Below are positions 12,850 through 23,423 of a stretch of DNA of 64,000 nucleotides, piece by piece (the stretch's first letter is position 1; every line of letters begins with the position of its first letter). A program made the translations under genes and the position numbers. The notes under the pieces are model-generated. The model saw only the letters and a program-made list of their open reading frames with translations. It did no database searches and was not told where the DNA came from. Source of the DNA: Struthidea cinerea (lineage: Eukaryota; Chordata; Aves; Passeriformes; Corcoracidae); the NCBI GenBank assembly GCA_013397865.1, contig VZTI01000603.1, positions 994,137 through 1,058,136 on the forward strand, written 5' to 3'.

Positions 12850-14373
12850 ACCCTCACCAAAACAAGCAAAATAAATACTCTCCCGATGATTACAATGATA
12901 CATCCCATTCTGTATTTGAAAGAAAAGCAGGTTAGTATTTACTGCAAAGTGCGTGCAGAGTATTTAGAAACTGCTTGCATTTTCGGGAAAATTGTAGTAG
13001 CTTATTTTTTCTACTTACTTAATTTTGAATTTTATGTACTAAGACTGAATGATTTTAATTTCATGCCAGAAGAATAAGAAATTTGTGACAACAGTAGATT
13101 TTGAAGTAAAGCAATTTAAATGTTGTAATTACTAGGTGGTAAGAAAAGGGGTAAAAGTTCAGGAAGTCTTCATTTGAGGCCGTGTGTGCTGATTAAGTCA
13201 GGACACAATTGCTGAGAGGCATTAGCTGGTTTCTATGGGATGCGTGCAAATTTTATGCAGATGTGCAAAATGCAATTTTTCGTATTGTTACTGTATAAAT
13301 CACCCTTGCAAGCAATTCATTATCTCTATTCTCACTTTTTGCTTAAGCCATCTCTTATTTACAACACTAGTTTACTCATAATAACCTAAAAAAATAATCT
13401 AATACCAGAGATCTATAATCAGTAAATGTCTCTCTTCCATTCGTATTCTATTCACTGGTTTTTAAGAAGAGTAACAAGCCTTGAGACGTGGAGAGGAAAA
13501 TGATAGCTGCCTGAAGCTATTTGAAAGGTTTTAGTTTAAAAAAAAAAGGTAAGAATTAATTTAGTGTAATACTGGATATGGCTATGAGTTATTGGATGAA
13601 ACTGAGAAATGGAAAATAATGGCTGAGTATTGAGAGGAGAAGTGGGAAAAGAAGACAAAGAAAGAGACTGAGACCTATTAATCTGTAGAGTAATCTCCAA
13701 AGGGGAATAGTATAAACCCCATTTCTTGACATTTAAAGGTAGACTGAACAAAAGGTGAATAACTGTACATTAGGGAACAGCACCACATTATCAAAGAGAT
13801 TAACGAGTGATCTAACAGGGCTTTGCTGCTTGAGTGACTGTCCGCCTGATACAAACTAATAAACTGTTATGGAAAGACCTCTTTCAGTGCAAACGTAAGA
13901 CAGTTAGGACTTTTCTTAACTTTGAGCAGAGGTACAGACCTATCTGTTTAATGAAAAAATATTATGACCTTCCCCCAGTTCTTTTCTCTAACTCCTCCAT
14001 TTCCTGTATCTGTTGTGTCATGAGCTCTTATCACAATGTATCAGGGGTAGAAAAAGGAGCTCACAACCCCAGGGAGTCAACCATCCTTCCGGTGAATCCC
14101 AAAATCATAGCCAGAGCTCAAAATTGTGGAGACAGTAAAGCAACATTGATGAGTAGCTGTACTACTAAAATTTTTGTAAATATTTTTATCTCACAAGAAT
14201 TATTGTGTGAGTTTAGTGAATGGTCCATTCCTACTATATTGCTTAGATCAACTGACAGGACATCTTACAAGAAGGATACCAAAATCTTCAGGGAACTGCT
14301 GAAAGTAGTATTATCTTCAGTGAAGGATTTGCTCAATTCTCCTCAAAAGCATAAGAAATGGGACTGGATTCTC
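12850..14373. other. Unique non-coding DNA with the window's longest open frame
   Basis: The longest open frame of the window (13834-14475, plus, 213 codons, GTG start) lies mostly here. It ends in a poly(Phe) run coded by a T-tract and then runs into the reversed 3' end of the next CR1. It shows no domain, no methionine in good context at its start and no splice structure, so I treat it as chance. Confidence 0.45.
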
Positions 14374-14390
14374 TTTTTTTTTTTTTTTTT
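14374..14390. repeat. Poly(T) tract, 17 bp
   Basis: An uninterrupted T-run just left of the 3' end of the minus-strand CR1 at 14461. It is separated from it by about 70 bp of unique sequence, so it is not the CR1 tail. Confidence 0.85.
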
Positions 14391-14460
14391 CCCTGCTCTT
14401 TCAGGCAGCTTTATAATTCCTTTTGTAAATTGCTCAAACTCAGATAAAACAGTTCATGAT

Positions 14461-15640
14461 ATCATAGAATCATAGAATGGTATTGTTGGAAGGGACGTTT
14501 ACAGGTCACCTAGTCGAACCCCTCCTGCGATAAGGTGGGACACCTTCCACCTTCTGAGATTGCTCAGAGCCCAGTGCATGCTGACCTGGAATGTTTCCAA
14601 GAATGGGGCATCTACTACCTCTTGGGGCCACCTGTTCCTGTGCCTCACATTGCTAGAAAGTCTGTCCCCATTTTTCTCATAAACACTTTTTAAGTGCCCT
14701 CCCAGAGTAGTCTTTTCTCCAGGCTGAACAACCCCAGCTCTCTCAACCTGTCCTCACAGGAGAGGTGCACCAGGCCACTGACCATTTTTGGAGCCCTCTT
14801 CTGGATCTGCTCCAACAAGTCCATTCCTTTCTTGTGCTGAGGACCTCAGAGCTGGACACAGTACTCCAGGCAGGCCTCATGAAAGCATAATCCTTTGACC
14901 TGGCTACACCTCTTTTCGTGCAGCCCAAGTTACTGTTGGCTTTTTGAGCTGTAAGAGCACATTGTTGGCTCATGTCCAGCTTTTCATCCCCCACCCCGTG
15001 TTAATACTGGGGGATGCACTGACCCAGATGCACAACCTTGCACTTGGCCTTGTTAAACCTCACAAGGTTCCCATGAGTCCACTTCTCAAGCTTATCCAAG
15101 TCCTTGTGGATGACACCCTGCCCGTCTGGTGTGTCAACCACACAACTCAGCTATATGTCATTTGCAAACTTGCTGAGGGTGCCACTTGATCTCACTGTCG
15201 ATACCATTGATGGAGATATTAAACATTACTGGGCCCAGTACAGATCCCTAGGGGACGTCACTTGTCACTAATCTCCATCTAGATGTTGAGCCATTGACCA
15301 CAACCCTCTGGATGTGACCACCCAACCAATTCATCATCCACTGAACAGTCCACCCATCAAATCCCTCTCTCTCCAATTTAGAGAGAAGGATATTGTGGGG
15401 ACCTTGTCAAAGACCTTACAGAAATACAGGTAAATGGTAGTGACAGTTCTTCCCTTGTTCACTGATGTAGTCACTCCACTGTTGAAAGCCACTGAGCTGG
15501 TCAGGGTAGACTTGTCCTTGGTGAAGTTACTTTGGCTGTCTCAAATCACCCTCCTGTTCTTTGCATGCCTTAGCAGAACTTTTAGGAAGATCTGTGAATC
15601 TAACTAACGTTTTCTCAGTTCCATATATTGTTTGCATAGC
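14461..15640 (-). mobile_element. Long CR1 LINE fragment with decayed reverse-transcriptase end
   Basis: This is the longest uninterrupted CR1 in the window, minus orientation. The 3' terminal repeat is at the left (ATCATAGAATCATAGAAT at 14461). Reading leftward on the minus strand, the region around 15000-15330 still resembles the CR1 ORF2 reverse transcriptase. A degraded 'VPxGSVLGPVxFN' block lies near 15215-15260. It is followed by an 'LSKFAND' segment where the family has FADD, then 'DLDKLEKW' and 'RFNKAKCKVVHLG' near 15010-15115. Stops and frameshifts break it. ORF1, the endonuclease and the 5' part are missing. Left of 15640 the match fades; a weak, older CR1-like stretch may continue to about 15760. 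Confidence 0.93.
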
Positions 15641-16924
15641 CATTCCTTCTTCAGGTCCAATGCATTGATAATTATTAAATATGAATGTCCTAACTGGGAA
15701 CTGTGCACAATATTCTAGGAGAGGAATACCTGCTGCAAATGTGCTAAAATTTTCAAATGATGGTGGTGTTAGTACTTTCTTTCATGTGGCTATAGAATCA
15801 TGTTTGGTATTTTTCATGGTAATATTGCACATTGTACTGAAGGGTGTCCTGTGACTGACTGGCAGAAACAGAAATCTCCTTATCACTTCCAGATAAAAGC
15901 ATCCGGTTTAACGTGGACTTTATGTTCCAAGTTCCTAGAGGCCTAAATCTCAATTTTTACTATCAAATGTCCCCCCTCTTTTTTTTCCCATCCTTAGAAT
16001 GATCCCATTTTCCCTGTACGATATTCTGCCTGCTGTGTGGTCTTGCAGTCAATTTATTTATGGAATGAAAAAACATCCCTAACTACCTACTCCATGGATA
16101 TTTTTCCTCTCAGTTATAGCTCCTTTTCCAACACACCTTTTAGAACTCTCCCATCAGCCTGTTCCTTACCTATCTTAGTACTTACACTAAACTCATCTTC
16201 ACTGCTTTAAGTAATGGTTTCCATCCAGTCCTTCACAAAAATCTTGATAAATTAAATCCTACCATGAATCAGAAAGGCTTTTAAACTCAGTCCAAATTGA
16301 TTAAATATTAGTAATTTTTCATTTATTTTTAACAAGAAAAAGTCCTTTGATTTACATTCTGAATAGTTTATCTGATGTACCCCAACCAAAGCAATCTCAG
16401 ATCCAAACTGAAACACAACTTGTTTCGTTATCTCCACTTCTCTATGATCATGGTAATTGCCAGTTTTTGAATTCTTTTTATAGAGCCTGCATTCTCTTGG
16501 ATGTTGAATGCATTACCTCCAAAGCAAGACACTAACATTTAAGCATGTGTAGTGGCTTCCAAGATTTTCCACACCAAATCACACATTCATATCCTAGGTC
16601 ATAAAATTCATACTCTTAGCTTCCAGTGTTGAGGCACTGCCATTACATAGGGGATCAGTTCTGTAGGTTGGTAGGGAGGAATAGTTGAGGTGATTGGCTT
16701 CCATTTCCAGGATAAGGGGATTGGGGGTGGTCCATACCAATTTATGAAAGTGAAATCCTACTTAACCAGATTGATATTTTTTCATAACATGATGATTGAC
16801 TCAGCAGATGAGAACGGTGGTTAGTGCTTCTCTTAATTGTAATAAGTTTCTTGGCAGTATATCCCATTAAAAACCTCATGGAAAAGTTAATGAAGCATAG
16901 TCTAGGTTAGTGGACACTGAGAGG
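15641..16924. other. Mostly unique non-coding DNA
   Basis: No gene is recognised. About 15690-15760 has weak resemblance to an old minus-strand CR1 ('GTGCACAATATTCTAGGAGAGG'), too decayed to delimit. The frames at 16252-16535 have no known domain. Confidence 0.45.
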
Positions 16925-17489
16925 AATCAAAAATGAGCTGAATGGCCAGGCTCAGAGGGTTGGAGTCAGAGACAGAGTCGGGTTGGAGGCCAGTTACTAC
17001 TGGTTTATTCGGGGTGTAGATATGGATACCAGGAGTATTCAACATCCTTATTAATGACCTGGGTGAGGCAGAGCTCACCCTTAGCAAGTTTCTAGGTGAT
17101 ACAAAGCTCTAAAGAGTTTCTGTTACATCAGAGGGTTGTCCTGCCATCCAGAGGGACCTGGGCAGGCTGGGGGAAATGGCTGATGGGAATCTCATGAAGT
17201 TCATCAGAGAGAAATGCCTAATCAGAGTCCTGAATATGACTATTCCTATGCACCAGAGCAGTCTGGGACCAATGATCTGGAAAGCAGGTCTGCAGAATTG
17301 TATCTGGGTAGTCAGAATGAACACTAAGTCTGAAGAGAGCTAGTGATATGCCCTTCCAGTCTCTTGACTACAGAAGAAGTGTCACCAACAGATTGAGGCA
17401 AGTCATCCGTCTTCTCTGCTCAGCGCTGCTGAAGTCACATCTTGAGTGCCTATCAGGTCTGGGTCCCACAGTACAAGAGAGACAAGGAC
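16925..17489 (+). mobile_element. CR1 LINE, part 1 (split by a solo LTR)
   Basis: A plus-strand CR1 with a recognisable remnant of the end of ORF2. 'VFNILINDLGEAEL' and 'LSKF.GDTKL' correspond to the reverse-transcriptase palm region near 17035-17105, followed by 'IQRDLGRLGEMADGNLMKF'. The element breaks off at 17489, inside the 'ACAAGAGAGACAAGGAC' block. The same CR1 resumes at 18091 with the next expected sequence, so the intervening DNA is an insertion. Confidence 0.9.
17485..17489. repeat. 5-bp target-site duplication, left copy (AGGAC)
   Basis: AGGAC directly precedes the LTR start TG at 17490 and is repeated at 18086-18090, directly after the LTR end CA. The uninterrupted CR1 would carry it once. 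Confidence 0.85.
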
Positions 17490-18085
17490 TGTCTCGGGGT
17501 GACTTTATAATGTGTATCCCCTATCGCTACCCTATGCCCACCAATCTTTTCTGTGTCTTTAAACTGAGCCTGAGAAGGACAGAAAACAAAAAACGTTTCA
17601 AAGCAGTTGTTTCAAGGACACGGAGATACGCTCCTCTGCTTCTGCGGTACCCTTTTTTTTCCCTCAGCCAATTTTTTTGTTCTTCGGCTCTTTTTCCCAG
17701 CGAGAGACGGAGGGTTGAATTTCGTTTTCCTAGGATTTTGGTTGTTTTTTTGGTTCTCCTCTTCTGGACTGTTTCAACAACATCTGAACACATCAGGAGA
17801 ATTTTCCTGGAGGCCCGGGGGGGGTGGGCCCTCGCCGACGCAGCTCTGAGGAGGAGAGAGACCACACCTACAGAAGACCTCTAAAATTTTCCCAGGTTTT
17901 CTCTCCACAGAGAGAGATCTCATTATTTAGCATTATTATTCCCCTCCTGTGTGTTTGTTAAATCTTTTTATCTATTTCACTTTCCTTTGAGGAAAATTTT
18001 TTTTCCCGAACCTGGGGGGGAGGGGTGGTTGCAACCTGACTTCCATCAGAGGATATTCTCCTCCAAATTTGTCCAAACTAGGACA
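17490..18085 (-). mobile_element. Solo LTR of an endogenous retrovirus inserted in CR1
   Basis: This 596-bp element starts TGTC and ends GACA, giving short inverted termini, and is flanked by the 5-bp duplication AGGAC. A 5-bp duplication is usual for ERVL-type (class III) elements. Read on the minus strand it begins TGTCCTAGTTTGGACAAATT, a start shared by LTRs common in songbirds, so I orient it minus; I do not assign a family name. It has no gag, pol or env, so it is a solo LTR left by LTR-LTR recombination. The internal GC-rich part (about 17805-17850, with a G-run at 17817) and several long A/T runs are LTR sequence. The 178-codon frame across it (17348-17884) is not a gene. Confidence 0.9.
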
Positions 18086-18420
18086 AGGACATACTACAGC
18101 AAGTCCAGCAAAGGACTCAGAGGAATCTTAGAAATCTGTATAAATACCAGGTTGGGGTGAGGAGAGAAATAAAGAATGCGAAGCCAGGATCTTCTCATTA
18201 GCTCCTACACACAGGAGGAGAGGCAGAACCTGAAATACACCCAATTCCATTTAAAAACCAGAAAATGCTATTTTCATTGTGACAATGGTTGAACACAAGT
18301 TGCACAGAGAAGTTGTGGGGTGTCCAAACTTGGGTATATTCCAACCTGGACTGGACAGCCTCTGAACAACCTGCTCTTAGCAGAGAAGTTGAATTATGCT
18401 ATCTCCAGAGGTTCCTCACA
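18086..18420 (+). mobile_element. CR1 LINE, part 2 (continues 16925-17489)
   Basis: Starts with the right copy of AGGAC (18086-18090) and carries on the CR1 sequence. Recognisable blocks are 'AGTCCAGCAAAGGACTC', 'CTGTATAAATACCAGGTTGGGG', 'GAAGCCAGGATCTTCTCA', 'TTGCACAGAGAAGTTGTGGGGTGTCC' and 'CTATCTCCAGAGGTTCCT' near 18398-18417. The final terminal repeat has decayed. Divergence is moderate to high, so this CR1 is older than the LTR in it. Confidence 0.9.
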
Positions 18421-19755
18421 ACAACATCAAAAACAACAACATCACTTCATTAATTTGTGGTTTGAATAATACACATTTGAGTTGTTGACAAAGGAAGTTT
18501 CCTGTCAGAGTGTTATTCACCAGGGTAACTGAGAAGTTCTCCCTTTCACTTTGTCCTGCAAGTGGCCCTAACTTCTTAGCTATAAGACTTTTACAGAGTG
18601 TTGTCATTCTGAGCTACTCTTTGTGGAGGTCTGAAATTTGTATGAGATTTGTATGTAAAATATGACTTCTTTTCCCTCTGCAGTCCTCCCTCTCAGAGAA
18701 ATGCAGATGGATAAATTCAGTATGCTGGACATGTTTTCTTCTACAGAAAGAGCAAAGCAGCCTTTGTGCCCTACTTTTGGTAGAATCTAAGTCAGTTTGA
18801 ACAACAACAAAAGGCATTAAAATACAGATTTCTTGTTAATGGCCTTTGTTTAAACAGATAAGATTTTGTGCACAGCTTTTGCAGACATTGTAGCTTTGGT
18901 TTGACCCTTACCCCTTCCTAAGGCAACATCCAAAGATGTATAGCTTCATATCAAAGGGTGGCTGTTCAAGGAAATACCCACACTGAATACCCTTTCCACT
19001 TTTTTTTCATTGTTACTATTACTTAAGAAATATTTTCTTCAGTTGTTGAGATTTTTAAAATTTTTTCCTTATTGCATCCATGTTCTGGAACAATCAAAAT
19101 ACACAACAAACGGTCATGTAATTCTGATTTAATCACAAGGTTTTGGTGGAATTCATTTCATGTCTAGGACTGGTTTGGTTGGTTCAGAGACCTGCATTTC
19201 CAACTACATTTTGAGAAAGAAAAGTGGACACAGAGAGGGACAAACAGGTGTTGAAGCATGTGTATATACACACACACAAATTAGAGTCAAAAGACAAAAC
19301 GACTCCTTTTTTGTTTTCTCAGATAATTATAGCTATGTATATTTTGGTAATGAGATAGGCCTCTTAAACAGAGGTCTGTAACAGGATAATGACTTTACAA
19401 AATGTGACTGACAGTTACTGCACAACCTCTTTAATCATGCTTTTACTTCTATCAAGAATGCCTTATACTTTCATCATGTTTCAAACACACGTTACAGCTG
19501 AATGTGCTACTGCAGCTTCAAAGGAAAGAATAGACAGAGAGTTTGTATGAGCTAAGTGAGCTGATATGTTCAGTGAACACACGACAAAAAGGACAATGCT
19601 GTCTCATGCAGTCACACAGGTAGAAAGGACTGCTTTACCTTCTGGATAAACAGACTGCATTATAAGTGACATTTTAGGTTGAATTTGTTGCTAGTGGGCG
19701 TCTGTGCTGAATATCTGCTGTAATAATATATCCAATTGTATTTGACAATTTTCAG
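18421..19755. other. Unique non-coding DNA
   Basis: No gene or repeat family is recognised. Minus-strand frames at 18416-18817 show no domain. A short CA run lies at 19268-19279. Confidence 0.45.
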
Positions 19756-20125
19756 ACAATCATAGACTCACAGGATGCTTTTGCTTGGAAGGGAACTTAC
19801 AGATCGTCCAGTTCCAGCCCCAATGCCATGGGCAGAGATTTCTTCCACTAGACCAGGATGCTCAGAGCCCCATCCAGCCTGGCCTTGAACATTTCCAGGA
19901 AGTGGGCACCCACAACTTTTCTGTTCAAGCTGTGCCAGTGCTTCAGCACAACTACAATTTTTTCCTGATACATAACCCAAAGAATTTCTTCCTGATATGT
20001 AATCTAGATCCATCCTCCTTCATCTTAAAGGCATTCCCCCTTGTCCTATCACTGCTCACCATTGCCAAAAGTCCCTCTCCAGCCTTCCTTATATAACCCT
20101 TTTGGGTACTGGAAGGCTGTTCTTG
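19756..20125 (-). mobile_element. CR1 LINE 3' fragment
   Basis: Minus-strand CR1 whose 3' end is at the left (AATCATAGACTCACAGGATG). It reads through the conserved blocks 'CTTGGAAGGGAACTTACAGATCGTCCAGTTCCAGCCCC', 'CCATGGGCAGAGA', 'CCATCCAGCCTGGCCTTGAA', 'CAAAGAATTTCTTCCTGATATGTAATCTAGATC' and 'CCCCCTTGTCCTATCAC'. A short internal duplication of the 'TTTTTTCCTGATA' block lies at about 19958-20000. It is truncated at the right near 20125. Confidence 0.93.
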
Positions 20126-21537
20126 CCATACCTATTCTTTTCTCAACTGATGTTGTATGTTTTCCTTTGGGAAATAGCAGTTTCAGATCCCAGAACATTT
20201 TTCTATCATGCTCAAAAAAATAAGAAATGAAAAAATTATGGCTAAGACTGATGGGAACCTGAGACTAATACTACTTGTGGATGTCATAGGTTTGGTAGCA
20301 AACTCTGAAGTTCTTCAAGCTTTGGGGTCATCCAGTTCCAGTCCTCAGGAAATTATCATCTCATCATATTTCTATTTCATTGATATTCATTGCAGAAATA
20401 TGAAGCAGAGGTACATCAGGCACATGTGCATTAGTAGCTCCTTAGTTGTCCAGTCCAACTTCTACAAAGGATAGAGGAGATTTAAGCTTTATTAACTCTA
20501 ATTTCCCACAACGGAAATACTTTCAGCCCACCGGTTCTGTCACTTGTACATCTACCACCCAAGATTTATTTTCTCACATTGAAGGGACTACAGAGCCCTC
20601 TCTGGATCTAGGATTTCAAGTCCTTCAGTTGGAACTGGAAGCATAATTATATTTGAGGGCTGAGCTTAATAAAAGTTCTAGATTTTGGCATAAAAAAAGA
20701 GTAAAACTAAATCCCATTATTTTTGAAGCATAGAAATGTACATATAAATCCTCTGAATAACTGCTTGCTCCTGTTTTAGAGTGTGTGTGTGAAAACTTAA
20801 ATTGATACTCGAAGTGATGCCTCTTCACAACAATACAATAATCATTATGTGTTAATGATTCCCTAATGACAGATTTAACTGAACATTCAGCAAGAGTTTG
20901 CAAGAGATTAGAACTGCCAAAATTTGCTTTGATGATCCCAGTGAAATTAGAACAGTCCAAGATGGAAGATTGAATTGAATTTTATGAGTTTCACATTTTT
21001 AGAAAAATCATTTTAACTGAGCAGCGGCCATCTTGAAGGTGGGCTCTTGTGTTCAGTTACACTGGCTTCATAACATTTTTGGTCCTGGTGCCTGTGCCCT
21101 CCAGTCTGCAGATCACATTTAAATTTATTCCCTAGACGTACACTGACTTCTTTCTCAAAAGAAGGTAGGAATGTGGAACAAAGTTGATGTATCCAGGTCC
21201 CATCCCTACAGGGAGTTAAATTATGAACAGCAACACGCCCATTAAAGATAAGAAAAAATAACAGAAACTCTGAAGAGGTTGTTCATCATGAAATTCTCTT
21301 TAACAATGTTATTCATCATCCTCTGTCAGAGGACCTAGAGTAATGGCAAAAAAATACTATCAACCTTAAAACAATTTATTCAAATGCAATCACTGCACAA
21401 AGCAGTGTATTTTAGCTACATGGGAAATTGAAAAGGCCCACATTATTACAATGATAGAAGACAAAATATAAACCATGGATATGTTTTGTAAAGATTAATT
21501 TGCAGACTTTCTGGAGGTTTATTGTATATATGAATTT
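20126..21537. other. Unique non-coding DNA
   Basis: No gene is recognised. Short CR1-like phrases ('TCATCCAGTTCCAGTCCT' near 20328 and 'GTCCAGTCCAACTTCTAC' near 20448) hint at very old CR1 remains but cannot be delimited. A GT run lies at 20780-20791. Confidence 0.4.
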
Positions 21538-21770
21538 TGTGGTATATCTCCAGTTTTCAGCTAAGCAATTGCAACACAGCAATTTGCTCACTCCTCACTG
21601 CAGCAAGAGCGGGGGGAAGAGGGTTCAAAGGGCAAAAGTGAGAAAACTCATGGGTTGATAAAAGAACGGTTTAATAATTGAATTGTAATAATAATAATAA
21701 TAATAGTAATAGTAATAATAATAATAGTAATAATAATAATAGTATTGATGAAAAGAAAAATAGCAAACAG
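21538..21770 (-). mobile_element. Partial LTR, same family as the LTR at 23424
   Basis: The run 'CAGCTAAGCA... GCTCACTCC... GGGGGAAGAGGGTTCAAAGGG... GTGAGAAAACTCATGGGTTGATAAAAGAACGGTTTAATAATTGAAT' aligns in order with 23440-23560 and with a widespread avian LTR read in reverse. The AAT microsatellite sits where this LTR family carries an A/T-rich repeat, followed by ATGAAAAGAAAAATAGC. The sequence right of 21770 (to about 22080) may be a divergent rest of the LTR, but I cannot match it. No flanking duplication was found. Confidence 0.75.
21685..21745. repeat. (AAT)n microsatellite with AGT variants
   Basis: About 20 trinucleotide units of AAT, with AGT interruptions, lie inside the LTR fragment. 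The same position in the related LTR at 23424 has a CTG/CTA-type array instead. Frames of N or Y residues across it are artefacts. Confidence 0.95.
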
Positions 21771-22271
21771 CCTTCAGATCCCTTACATCCCTGGACCAAA
21801 ACCCTACCAGTTGACTTTCAGTCTCTCCAGGCATTTTCTGCCAGAGGCTCCAGGTGGGTCTGTTATCCTTGGCTGAGGTGCAAAGCACCTATTTCACACT
21901 TTATCTTGTCTGGACTGTCCCCAGTACTATTGCACAACTATCTCCCATTTGATTTTTTTAAAGGCTTGCTGCTGCTCAGAGGCCCGTTCAAAGTCATATG
22001 TCTTCTGGGTCACTCCACAGAGAAGGCTTATGATCAGACTGTAATTTGGAATGTCCATTCTCCAGAAACCCACAACACTTAAGAAAGTGCTTATCTTCTG
22101 TTAATTGGTGAAGACAGGGCTGTTATTTTGTCTTTGTCAATGGCTTTGTTTGTATCAAGTGATCCCAGCTGCCAGATTTCCTTGTGCTCTAATTCCTGAC
22201 TAGTGGTCCCAGTATTCCATCAACAGTAACTAACATTTCACATATCTCACAGCTCACTTAGAGAAAGGGAT

Positions 22272-22302
22272 TGATGCCTTAAGATTGACGCCTAAGGCAT
22301 CA
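22272..22302. other. Perfect 10-bp inverted repeat (hairpin)
   Basis: TGATGCCTTA (22272-22281) and TAAGGCATCA (22293-22302) are perfect reverse complements with an 11-nt loop. The left part also forms a 14-bp-period direct repeat (GATTGATGCC / GATTGACGCC). The right arm touches the stop codon of the minus-strand frame at 22300. Function is unknown and chance is possible. Confidence 0.75.
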
Positions 22303-22497
22303 GGATGAGGTGGTTTCTGTTACATTTATGATTTCAGTCTTTTCTTCCTGTTCCTGTGACTGCTTTTCTGCAGAAATGGCTGTGTCTTTTGGTTCTTTCT
22401 CCTTCTTCCTCTTAAGAAAACCTTCTTCATGTCTTACTAAATGAGTTGACTTCATCTTCTCTCTCACGGGAGATCTTGCAGAACCATCCGGAAGCAA
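22300..22497 (-). other. Coding-like open frame, 65 codons, unrecognised
   Basis: The minus-strand frame reads a Lys/Glu/Gln-rich, hydrophilic peptide that ends in a TGA. Its middle is FLKRKKEKEPKD, its end VTETTSS. Codon choice looks more natural than in most frames of the window. It has no upstream ATG in good context (the nominal start is TTG). Upstream on the minus strand it abuts a CR1 tail, with no strong acceptor site. Possible readings are a decayed exon, a retroposed fragment, or a chance frame opposite a pyrimidine-rich strand. I do not recognise a family. Confidence 0.2.
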
Positions 22498-22508
22498 TCT
22501 TATGCAAT

Positions 22509-22595
22509 GTGCTCTAGGTGCTGTGCTTGAGCAGGGAGGTTGAACCGGATGACCCCACTGTGGTCCCTTCTAACCTGACCCATTCTGTGATTCTG
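22509..22595 (+). mobile_element. CR1 LINE 3' tail fragment
   Basis: The last roughly 85 bp of a CR1, plus orientation: TGCTCTAGGTG, GAGCAGGGAGGTTGAACC, GGTCCCTTCTAACCTGACCC, then the terminal repeat ATTCTGTGATTCTG. Everything upstream has been lost. Confidence 0.92.
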
Positions 22596-23423
22596 TTTCT
22601 TCCTTTTAGTTGTAAAGGTGACTGGTCTAGCGTCTGGTTTAGCCCTACTGTTTGTCCATTTGTTTTCCCTCTCTTCTCACTGAGGGTGATGCATAATATT
22701 GAGCAGTGTTGTGCCTCTTTGGAATAGCCACAGCATTTTTTTTTGCAAGTATTCTCTCACTTTATCTGGATCCTGTAGCTTTTGGGAGTGCAGTTTCAGA
22801 ACATTTGAGGTCACCTTTGAGACCCCTGCCCATATTCACCCATATGTTGTGCCACCCATGACCATACTCTTATAAGGACTGGGTAACATTCCTAAATTGC
22901 TTGTTAACTGTATGCATAACCAAAGCAATATTCCTAAGAAATAGAAGCATTCTAACTATTCTCAGTTGTTCAAAATGCTGAGAAGTTATTGTGGCATTCA
23001 TAGAAGAAGGTAACAAAGATGTCATTCTATATTACCTCCACAAAAAAGAACCCAAAAACAAAACCAAAAAAAACCCAAAAAACCCAACAAATGAGGAAAA
23101 GGCATAAATGTTAATAGTCTCCATGAAATGGTACAGAGCCCAAATACCAGATTAAGCTTAGGTCAGTGTTTTAACAACAAATCTCCCAGGCAAAACATCA
23201 CTAATCACTACAGGGCACAGCAAACTGCAAAAACCAACACCAACATTTAACACATACAGCAAGAAAAAGGGCAGGGTACAGATCAGATAAAACAATACCA
23301 AGAACAGAAGAATCAATATTGTGACCCAAAACTGTTAACAGGTATAAATCCGTTCTAATACACTCTAGTCAATCTGTTATTAAATCAAACGCTTTGAGAC
23401 TCACATTGGGTGTCAAAAAGAAC
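22596..23423. other. Unique non-coding DNA with an A/C-rich patch
   Basis: No gene is recognised. Positions 23039-23092 form an A-rich, AAAC/AAACCC-like patch. The 400 bp left of the LTR at 23424 is rich in A and C with no recognisable family. Confidence 0.45.

Larger units (their letters stand above)
21771..22508. other. Unassigned DNA between LTR fragment and CR1 tail
   Basis: The left half (to about 22080) could be the remainder of the LTR. The right half holds a strong short hairpin (22272-22302) and a minus-strand coding-like frame (22300-22497), both listed separately. No transposon family is recognised. Confidence 0.4.

Noticed and set aside
13834..14475. 213-codon open frame, the longest in the window
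   Set aside because: GTG start, poly(Phe) from a T-tract, and an end that runs into a reversed CR1. No domain, splice sites or start context.
17348..17884. 178-codon frame
   Set aside because: It spans a CR1/LTR junction and is made of LTR sequence, so it cannot be an ancestral gene.
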